From assembly GCA_025201375.1 (NCBI GenBank), contig JAIWZP010000007.1:496001-560000 (forward strand): a DNA stretch of 64,000 nucleotides, read 5' to 3'. Source of the DNA: Gongronella butleri (lineage: Eukaryota > Mucoromycota > Mucoromycetes > Mucorales > Cunninghamellaceae). Positions 1 to 7,542 of the stretch are shown one piece after another (the stretch's first letter is position 1; every line of letters begins with the position of its first letter). The notes under the pieces were generated by a model. That model saw only the letters and a program-made list of their open reading frames with translations, was not told the DNA's origin and searched no databases. Made by a program: the position numbers and the translations under genes.

Positions 1-420
1 ATCCGTGAAAATTAATGAATTCTGTGAGAGTAGATGCGAAACAAAAACAATAGGCAACATTGGTTGGGCGCTGGTTCTCCCCACAGCAGCTGCGTTAGCT
101 GCTCATTACATTATTAAATTTATGCACCTGGTGCTTCTAGCTCGCGGATGCGTCAGTATGGTTCTGTGGCTCGTTCTTCCGATGGAATACACCCAGAGAG
201 AAAAATCGAAAATCACACGCACATTGCTCGTAAACGAGCAGATGGAGCTATCATACTCGTTTCTTGGTATTTTCCGTGGTATTTCTTCATGCTTTTTTAC
301 TGGTGTGGAAGTTTGGCGTCATTCTGGAGACCCTTTTTTCGATTTTGGTTTTTGAGCCGTGCTACAGCTTGCGTGTCGCTCAGTGGCCAAATTCATTTAA
401 TTTTGCATTTTCGTATGTGT
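1..420 (+). repeat. Dispersed repeat family A, copy 1 (diverged)
   Basis: This non-coding stretch shares ordered landmarks with 15,715-16,420 and, inverted, with 42,820-43,510. They are a TTTATGCACCTG-like block near 119, a TTGCTCGTAAACGAGCAGATGG-type block (223-244) and a GTTTGGCGTC...GGAGACC block followed by TTCGATTTTGG (310-350). Spacing between the landmarks is kept but bases have drifted strongly. Two overlapping open frames here have no recognisable family and look like chance. The stretch from about 420 to 707 shows nothing else and is probably the 3' flank of the WW-domain gene. Confidence 0.6.
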
Positions 421-707
421 TGTGTTCAATCGACCTCTAATTTTATATGGTTCTCACCGAGAACATGGAAGACAAATCAGATTTGTAAATGTTCCTTTCG
501 ACTTGACCACTGATTGCTGCGGCGGTCTATCCTATTTTCACGCATTTTTCATTATTTTGCTATGATTTCGATACACTTGTTGTGTTTTGGTGTTGATGCG
601 CTCCCTTGATGCATGCTAGCCCCACCGCCGATTCGGCACCATCAAATCCCCCAATTCGTGATTGTGTGTAAAAAAAACTTGTTTATTGTGTGGTGCATGA
701 TTTTTGC

Positions 708-1610
708 TCAATCCTTTAGCCAGTCGCGGAACCTGTTTAATTTCTTTTCCTTCTTTGCGCGTTTGAATCGTTCGATATCCTTTCGGGAGAGCTGTCGTTT
801 GCGTTCTGGCTGCTGCAGCTGCCTGTTTCGCTGCTCCTGGTATGCATTGACGTCGAAAAAGGCCTCCATCTGCTTCATTGCGCGTGTTGTCTGCGAGTAA
901 GCGCCTGGTGTGCGCTGCAAGGCGTCGGAGCCGCTTTGGAACTTGCCGCTCTTGGGATTAAAGTAGGCCTGGAAGCGATAGGGGTCCTCTGTGCCCAAGT
1001 ATGAGGATGCGGCGGGGGCCATTGAGTGGCTATGCGCATATGCGGTGGTGCCTGGGGCATTTGCCTGCTGCGGGTAGATGGCCGGTGCAGCCTGGCCATC
1101 CAGCTTGGCCTTGACGGTGGCATCAATGGTATCGAGGACGGCGTCCAATTCCTTTTGCGCGGCGTCGCCTTCGCCTTCATCGTCGTGCGCCTCCTCTTGC
1201 TGCTGTTCTTGTTGCTGTTGCTGCTCCCGTGGATCATCCCAGGCCGTGTCGTTGGTGATGGTGTTCCACCAATAATACTCGCGCGACGTCTCGTCCCACG
1301 TCTGCGTCCACGCCGCTGCAATGTCCTCGGGCGTCGCAGTAGCAGACGCGTCCGCATGTTCCTGATAATAATCATCATCTTCACCGCCGCCATAGGCTTC
1401 GTCGTCGCCACCATTGCCCTGTGGGTCCTCGTCGTCGTCCTGGGCATCGTCAGAGCCGCCCTCGTGGTCGTGATCATATGCCTGCTCGGCTTGTTCAGGG
1501 TGTTCGTCGTCATGTTCTTGCTGGAGCTGGTCCGCGCCGTCGTGATCGTCGACCGGCGACGCACCGTCATGCGTGGTATCGTGTAATTCTTCTGACTTGG
1601 CCCTTGGCAT
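708..1610 (-). CDS. WW-domain protein, probably a spliceosome-associated factor
   Basis: The gene is a single exon of 300 residues. The N-terminal third is extremely acidic and His/Gln-rich. One WW domain lies at about residues 101-127, with a YYWWNTITNDTAW core followed by the expected proline (DDP); its first loop is shorter than usual. A short Gln/Glu run follows. Further on is a YFNPKSGKFQ motif, and the protein ends in a strongly basic segment containing KDIERFKRAKKEKK. WW domains bind proline-rich ligands. The acidic N-terminus with a Lys/Arg-rich C-terminus resembles WW proteins of the FNBP/WBP4-like splicing group, but the exact orthologue is not certain. ATG12 lies 195 bp upstream on the same strand. 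Function is inferred from domain type only. Confidence 0.8.
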   Translation of the reverse strand: MPRAKSEELHDTTHDGASPVDDHDGADQLQQEHDDEHPEQAEQAYDHDHEGGSDDAQDDDEDPQGNGGDDEAYGGGEDDDYYQEHADASATATPEDIAAAWTQTWDETSREYYWWNTITNDTAWDDPREQQQQQEQQQEEAHDDEGEGDAAQKELDAVLDTIDATVKAKLDGQAAPAIYPQQANAPGTTAYAHSHSMAPAASSYLGTEDPYRFQAYFNPKSGKFQSGSDALQRTPGAYSQTTRAMKQMEAFFDVNAYQEQRNRQLQQPERKRQLSRKDIERFKRAKKEKKLNRFRDWLKD

Positions 1611-1805
1611 AACGATCTATGAAAAAAAGAAAGCAAAAGAAAGAAAAAGAAAAAATGGAGGAGGAATTGGGCCGATTCAAGCACTTTTTTGCCCCCGCTT
1701 TTGCCCCGCCACCCTTGCCGCTTTTGATCCCCAGGCCCCAGTTGGAATGGATGGCTGCGTACGCGCACTGTATTTTTATTTTACACATGAACATGGACCC
1801 ACGTT

Positions 1806-2322
1806 CTATCCCCAAGCTGCTGTCGTGCAGTAATTTACTATCAGATGGCCACCCGTGCCAAAACACTAGGTAAAAAAGACCAAAAAACGCAAAAAAATGT
1901 ATGATGTCAGCAAAAAGGGAGCCATTGAAAGGGCGGAGCTCGGTTTACCTTGTAAAGATTCGAGAGCACTTCGTCTGGCGCAGGCGCAAAAGCACTGTTG
2001 ATATAGAGAAACTGCAAGAAAAGCGTGAGTTTCATCAAATTTACGAAAAAAAAATGACGTCTTACGAGCGGGTCTGAGCCTTGATACTTTAGCTCGCGCC
2101 TTAGAAACTGGATGACCGTCTGAAACTTGTTGGAGGCGGTGATCTTGTAATAGCTTTGCTTGAGAATAGGGGCGTTGCCAATAGCCGCAAAGCGCACGAT
2201 AACTAGAAACAAGCGCGCGTGAGAGCGACGCGCGGCAATTCCTCTTTTTATTTCTTACCTTTGGTCGTGTCTTTGGCCTTGAGTGCCGTGACCGTGGTAT
2301 CTAGAGGCGTGGGTGACGCCAT
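1806..2322 (-). CDS. ATG12: Autophagy ubiquitin-like protein Atg12
   Basis: Four exons, read on the minus strand as 2322-2259, 2202-2066, 2011-1949 and 1865-1806, give 107 residues; all junctions are in frame. Atg12 is the ubiquitin-like modifier conjugated through its C-terminal glycine to Atg5 by Atg7 and Atg10. The Atg12-Atg5/Atg16 complex then drives Atg8 lipidation on the phagophore. The sequence shows the family signature: VIVRFAAIGNAPILKQ, then FKTVI-type strand/helix residues, FLYINSAFAPAPDEVLSNLY, and a last exon coding CFGTGGHLIVNYC and ending in AAWG. The terminal Gly is the conjugation residue. The N-terminal extension before the ubiquitin fold is very short (about 20 residues). 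The last exon is only 60 nt and is easily missed by gene finders. Confidence 0.95.
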
Positions 2323-2481
2323 AGCGAAATGGTGAGAAAAAACGGGGGGGGGGGGAAAAGAAGAGGACAAAAGACAGAAAGAGCGAAAGAGCGAAAAAAA
2401 AAAAGCGTGACGCGAATCAAGCAAGCGCTTTTTTTATTCTTTTTTTTTTTCAGGATGATCAGGTGATATTTTGTGGGGGGT

Positions 2482-3122
2482 TTATTGCGCAAACGGGTTC
2501 TCGATTTCCTCCATGCCGTCCAAGGGAGAGATCAAAATGACAGCGGTGCCGCGCAACACGGCGAGGCCAAGGTGGCGCGTTTGGTTCGTCACATAGTCCG
2601 TCTCCAAATCTATGCCATTGAGAGCACGCGCAGTGTCAGTGCTCAATTGTCCATTTTCCACCACGTTTTCCCCTTCGTTCCTACCTTTTAGATACTCAAT
2701 CGTGTCATCCAACACCAGGTTTAATAAGGGATCATAGCCCATCAGCTTGCCCACGACTTTTCAAAAAAGCAACAATGAGCATGAGCGGCCCTTTTTACAG
2801 GCTCAATTCCTTGCAAAACTCATTGTTTTTTACCTTCACGGCCGCCGTTGAAGCGCACGCGGACCTTCTTTTCCATGTATTTGCTGAGATCGAGGATCGC
2901 CTCCTTCTTGGGCTTGTCTTGGTGCTGGTGATGTCCACCGCGACCGCCACGGCCACCACGGCCACGTCCTCCTCGCTCGCCTCGATTGCTGTGATAGCCT
3001 CGACCCTGTGGTTATTACGAAAAAATGGCAAAAAGAGGTCAAAAACGCGTCCTTCCATGATAAAAGCGCCTATTTTGTGCAATTGCGCGTGGTGCATGGG
3101 TTGGGCTTACGCGTTCAGACAT
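2482..3122 (-). CDS. LSM7: U6 snRNA-associated Sm-like protein LSm7
   Basis: Three exons (3122-3111, 3005-2834, 2756-2482) give 152 residues. The first exon codes only MSER (12 nt). LSm7 is a subunit of the LSm1-7 ring (cytoplasmic mRNA decapping) and the LSm2-8 ring (U6 snRNA). After a Gly/Arg (RGG-like) N-terminal segment comes the Sm fold: KKEAILDLSKYMEKKVRVRF, GGREVVGKLMGYDPLLNLVLDD, and the second Sm motif GLAVLRGTAVILISP. The C-terminus MEEIENPFAQ matches LSm7 specifically. The RGG-rich extension (about residues 5-40) is longer than in yeast. The start lies 154 bp from the divergent ApgM gene, so the two probably share a promoter region. Confidence 0.95.
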
Positions 3123-3276
3123 ATTGATTGATTTTGTGAGTAGTTTTGGAGGGAACAGGAAAACAAAAAAAGAAAAAGAGGCGAAAATGGCATCTGCCCG
3201 TTTTATTTGCAGAATTGAACGGGCGCCCTCCCTCGCTCTCCCTTTTCACGCCCAGTTTTTTCCACGTTTTTCCTTC

Positions 3277-5117
3277 ATGCCCAAGCAAAAGAAGCTGCTT
3301 TTGATCTTGATCGATGGTCTTGGCGACGTTGCGGTGCCGTCGCTGTATGAGAGCACACCGCTGCAATTTGCACATACCCCGTGGCTAGACAGACTCGCGT
3401 GTAAAAACCGTGTTTTTCACTTTTTTCACTTTTTTTGCAGGCGACTCACGCTTTTAGATAGACACCGGCTGCACGGGGCTGCTAGACTCGGTGGAGCCTG
3501 GTCTGGCGTGCGGGTCTGACACGGCACACATGTCGATTTTCGGCTATAATCCTCGACGGTAGGACAAATCAATTGACGCGCGTGTGCATGAGGGGAAGGC
3601 TCAATGCTTTTTTTTATTTTTATTTTTCCCGCGTGCCTGCAGGTATTATCGCGGGCGCGGCGCGTTTGAGACCATGGGCGCAGGCTTGCCTATGCAGCCG
3701 GGCGATATTGCATTTAAATGCAATTTTGCGCACATGGATAGACAAACACAGGTTGTGGTGGCACGACGTGCCGATCGCCATTTTGAGGGCATTGGGCCCA
3801 CTTTATGCGAGGCACTTGACGGCGCGTGAGTAGTACAAGACACACCTCACAAAGACATCGAACCTTAACCCCCCTTTCCCGACTTTTTTTTTCTCTCGTA
3901 ATACCAGCAAGCTGCCGTCGTTTCCACACCACACTGTCGCCGTCAAATACGCCATTGAGCATCGCTGTGGTGTGCGCGTGCGCGGTCCAGGGCTGACCGA
4001 CGCCATATCAGGCACAGACCCTATCAAAGACGCGTAAAAAGCCCGGCTTTCATCGTGATTCCCTCTCGCCCGCGCGTTTCTCATCCTGTTTCTTTCTCAG
4101 GCTGCCATTGGTCAAGTGCGTGCCCACGGATGATACCCAAGAAGCCATCTTTACGAGCAAGGTAATGCGGAATTGGCAAATGCAAAACGCGACTGACGCG
4201 GTTTTGAACTTTTTTTTTTTTTTAGTTGACCAATGAATTGCACGACACGTTCGCCGCGATCCTGGAAGCGCATCCCATTAACAAGGAGCGTGCGCAGCAG
4301 GGCAAGAACACGGCCAATTGCGTGTTGCTGCGCGGATGCGGCAGCTGCCTTGATGCAAGTGCCATTGATGTCGATGTCTTTTGTTGTTTTTCTTATCATT
4401 TTCCCCCTCTGGACAATTAGATTCCGAGCATGGAGGAGCTGCACGGGTGGAAGAGTTTCATGATTGCGCCAACGTGCATTATTGCGGGCATTGGCATGAC
4501 GGCCGGCATGGATTTGCTGCATGTGCCTGGCGCCACCGGCGACTATCACACGGACTTTAATGCCAAGGCGCGCGCCGCCATCGCAAACATCCAGCAGCAT
4601 TATGACTTTGGCTTTCTGCACCTAAAGGCCGTCGACGAGACAGGTCATGATCGCGATGCCAACCTCAAGGTATCACAAAAAAAAAAAAAAAAACAAAGAA
4701 AAAAACGAATCTCCTTTTATTCATTCGCATTTTTGTTAGGTGCATTTCATTGAAAAGATTGACAATATGATCGGCGACATTGTGGAACAATTGGCCGCCA
4801 TTGAAGCCAAGGGCGAAATGGAGGTAATGAAGCGATCCAGTGCGCAAAATGCCATGGGGGGCTCATTTTTTTTCTTTCCTTTTTTTCAGTTCACGCTGAT
4901 TGTCACGAGCGATCATTCGACGCCCGTGACGCACGGCGACCACAGCAGCGAACCTGTACCGTTCGCCATCAGCCATGTGCGGCATTGCATGGCACTCAAA
5001 GGCTGCGACACGGACCCTGTTGCGCGTTTCAACGAGGTCGACTGCGCGCTCGGCTCCCTTGGCCGCTTTTGTGGCGACCAGGTCATGCCGCTCGCCAAGG
5101 CCTACATGCAATCATAG
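3277..5117 (+). CDS. 2,3-bisphosphoglycerate-independent phosphoglycerate mutase, archaeal (ApgM) type
   Basis: Nine exons (3277-3400, 3462-3558, 3643-3825, 3908-4033, 4101-4161, 4226-4354, 4421-4669, 4740-4823, 4890-5117) give 426 residues. The enzyme interconverts 3- and 2-phosphoglycerate in glycolysis through a phosphoserine intermediate, with two divalent metals. Visible family residues are the N-terminal metal aspartate in LILIDGLGD (Asp13), the catalytic serine in GSDTAH (Ser60), the VDETGHDRD metal motif (about 311-319) and VTSDHSTP (about 357-363). It belongs to the alkaline-phosphatase superfamily in its short archaeal-type form, not the roughly 510-residue GpmI form. Intron 6 has a GC-AG boundary (donor GCAAGT at 4355); reading it as coding would break the LLRGCGSCLD/IPSMEELHG match. 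Many fungi use the unrelated cofactor-dependent enzyme instead. Confidence 0.9.
4355..4420 (+). other. GC-AG intron in the phosphoglycerate mutase gene
   Basis: The donor is GCAAGT directly after a GAT codon, and the acceptor is ATTAG. Joining 4354 to 4421 gives CLD-IPSMEEL in frame and restores the conserved core. No GT donor nearby does this. Confidence 0.75.
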
Positions 5118-5603
5118 ACACCGCGCGAACCTTGTATCATAATAATAATAAACATCTAGAATTAAAAACGAACTGGAAATGGCCATAGCCCCCAATCCTG
5201 ATTTGTGAATAACACTTGAAACTGTTGTGCATTGCCTATCACAACGACAAATTGTCCATGAGATGCGCAGTAGGCGGTCCATTACAGGGGTAATTTCAAC
5301 CTTGTGGCGAAAATGCGTCAATTTTTTATTTTTTTTTTTTTGTTTTTATTTTTTGAAAGCCATATCATAATGAAAAAAAAGGGGATAGGTGCTATTAGGT
5401 GGTGACTTGTGCATGAAAGGGGGCGTGCGCATGGGAAATTAGTGAAAAAAGGGGAAATTAGTGAAAAAAGGGGAAAGGAGCTAAAAAAAAAAAAAAAAAG
5501 AAACAGAAACGAGAATCAAGAAGAATTGGGGGGAAAGGGGGAAGGGGAAGCCTAGGGGAATATAAATAGCTGGGTGACAACAAAGACAATGAAATGAGCG
5601 CGT
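5118..5603. other. Convergent intergenic region with a 20-bp tandem duplication
   Basis: This is the 3' flank of the mutase (plus) and the HMG-box gene (minus). It is AT- and homopolymer-rich. A roughly 20-bp unit (GGGAAATTAGTGAAAAAAGG-like) is repeated twice at about 5433-5473. I see no gene. Confidence 0.6.
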
Positions 5604-7004
5604 CTACTGCATTTCTGTCCAGTCGTCCCAGGGGATATTGTCGAATTGCGGGATAAAAGTGGGCTGCACGATCTCCGTGCCGAACTCATGGATCCATTCG
5701 TCGCTGGTGGCGTCGCTGCGTGGCGACTCTGTGGTTTCCATCATGACGGAGGGCGGGACGGCGGCATTGGTCATGGGGAGTGTCTCGGGCGGGTAATTGA
5801 GCTGTTTTCCGCGTGTTTGAGTGTCGATGGGCGTGAAGAACGGATTTGCCGACCAAGAAAGCATTCTGTCGTCGATTTCGATCTTTGCGGGCGGCATGGG
5901 CAAAGTGGCGGGCGGGCGGACCATGGCCATTTGAGCGTGTGTGGCACACACCGCGCGTGCGAGCGATTGCGACAGCGAATGGAGCGTCTCTGTGCCATTT
6001 TGTGCACGCGCGTCGGCGATGGCGGCGTTCAGGGTTCCGGGCATCAGCGGGAAGGCGGCGAAATTAGGCGCGAGTGCATGTGTTGACGCGACGACGTCGG
6101 GCACAAAGATGTTGATGGTGGCCAAAGGAGCCAATGACATGGTGGGCGTGGTGGTGGGCAATGGTGCGATTGGAGTGGCCATGGCGCATGGCGATGCGTC
6201 GGGCGACGCGTGTTTTTTGGGTGTTGTCGCTAGCATCTCTTCCTTGAAGGACCCCTTTGATGACGCGGGCGAAAGCGCGGGCAAAGGCAATGGAGAGCTT
6301 TGCAACTCATCGTCCTCGGGCCAAAGAGGCCATTGAGGCGACGATGCGGGCAGCGGTGCGTCCGAGGCGCCATCCACAGAGACGCCGCTGTCGATGGACG
6401 TCTCACGGCGGTGGCGAATGGGGCCATCCGGACTCGAAAAAGGCATTGGCGGGCTGGATGAGGACGAAGTTGCCAAAGGAGCCGGAGCCAAGGGAATTGG
6501 AGAACCATTGGACGCATTGAATGACTTTGACGACTTTGACGCTTTGTTTTTCTTGGTGACTCTTGATTTTGCCTGATTGGACGCCTCTGGGACGACGACG
6601 ACGACGGCGGGAGCATCGTAGAGAGCCGAAGGGTCTTCCAAGAGTCTTTCCATGTACTCGTTGCGCTCGGAGGCCAATGCGCTGGATTCAGACGACGACC
6701 GCACCGTGTATTTGCGACGCGCTGTGGACCGACGCGGGGCTGGCGCGTACTTGTACCCGGGGTACTGCTGTTGGTGCTCTTCCTTCTGTTTGCGCGCCTT
6801 CAGCTTGTACACCTTTTTCATCTCCTCCGGCAACGCTCTCCACAGTCGGCTGATGATTTTGGACAAAACGCGATGATTCAGCCCGGGGCATTTGCTCAAA
6901 ATCTCGCGTTGCTTCTCACGGCGGAAAATAATGAAGCAATTCATCGGACGCGGTACCTTTTTGTCCTTGCTGCTGTCGGCATTCGAATGATTGACGGGGG
7001 CCAT
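5604..7004 (-). CDS. HMG-box transcription factor (MATA-HMG type), first copy
   Basis: The gene is a single exon of 466 residues. An HMG box lies at about residues 17-87: VPRPMNCFIIFRREKQ, LSKIISRLWRALPEEMKKVY and QYPGYKYAP. These are the hallmarks of sequence-specific fungal MATA-type HMG boxes (N-terminal PRP-N-FI and a C-terminal YPxYKY). The remaining 380 residues are low-complexity Ser/Pro/Ala with no further domain. The start at 7004 is the first in-frame ATG; the frame is open upstream, but the extension is Phe-rich and has no ATG. A TATAAAAG box lies at 7162-7169 on the same strand, about 157 nt upstream. It is probably a DNA-binding regulator. A mating-type role cannot be claimed because the mucoralean sex-locus neighbours (TPT transporter, RNA helicase) are absent. 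Confidence 0.88.
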   Translation of the reverse strand: MAPVNHSNADSSKDKKVPRPMNCFIIFRREKQREILSKCPGLNHRVLSKIISRLWRALPEEMKKVYKLKARKQKEEHQQQYPGYKYAPAPRRSTARRKYTVRSSSESSALASERNEYMERLLEDPSALYDAPAVVVVVPEASNQAKSRVTKKNKASKSSKSFNASNGSPIPLAPAPLATSSSSSPPMPFSSPDGPIRHRRETSIDSGVSVDGASDAPLPASSPQWPLWPEDDELQSSPLPLPALSPASSKGSFKEEMLATTPKKHASPDASPCAMATPIAPLPTTTPTMSLAPLATINIFVPDVVASTHALAPNFAAFPLMPGTLNAAIADARAQNGTETLHSLSQSLARAVCATHAQMAMVRPPATLPMPPAKIEIDDRMLSWSANPFFTPIDTQTRGKQLNYPPETLPMTNAAVPPSVMMETTESPRSDATSDEWIHEFGTEIVQPTFIPQFDNIPWDDWTEMQ

Positions 7005-7161
7005 CGTACACGAATTGAAAAAAAAATAAAAGGAATTGAAAGGGAATGAATAAAAAGGAATGACAGGGGGAACCCAACAAAGGGAAGAAAAGAAAAAGAA
7101 AAGAAAAGTGGAAAAGAGAAAATGGATGAGGATTGCCGCACGGATCCCTTGGGGCAACTTG

Positions 7162-7169
7162 CTTTTATA
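7162..7169 (-). promoter_or_regulatory. TATA box of the first HMG-box gene
   Basis: TATAAAAG read on the minus strand, about 157 nt upstream of the HMG-box ATG. The 5' leader between them is pyrimidine-rich on the coding strand. Confidence 0.55.
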
Positions 7170-7542
7170 GCCAATTTCATTCTTGCGTCTTGATTCAGGT
7201 CGAAAGAGCGTGTCGAGCCTAAAACATCCGCCTTTTTTACGCTCGCCACCTGCGTGTCTTCAATTTGCCGATCCTTCAGGCCACTGCGCCCCCCCTCCAG
7301 ACCACTCGTTGCCAATTTGATCCCTTTTGAAGGCCATTGCCCCTGATGAGCGATGACGAGGCCAGAGAATAATCAAAATGAAAAAAGGATGCTCATTTAT
7401 TTCAATTTACAAATGCGAGAAGGGGGGATGAGAAAAATGAATTGGAGAGTAAAAAAAAAAAAAAGTACAACAGCGATGATCGTGGGGCGGGGGACAAGAC
7501 GCGTCAACAAGTAAAAATAGAAGGAAAAAACCAAAGAATCGG

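Noticed and set aside
5..513. Two overlapping open frames at the window start
   Set aside because: They lie in repeat family A; related copies at 16 kb and 43 kb do not keep the frames.
1026..1586. 186-codon plus-strand frame rich in Leu, Val and Arg
   Set aside because: It is the antisense shadow of the acidic, Asp/His-rich WW-domain gene, which has a recognisable domain.
5604..7157. N-terminally extended start of the first HMG-box protein
   Set aside because: The extension has no ATG (the frame opens at TTG), lies between the TATA box and the first ATG, and encodes a Phe-rich leader typical of T-rich 5' UTRs.
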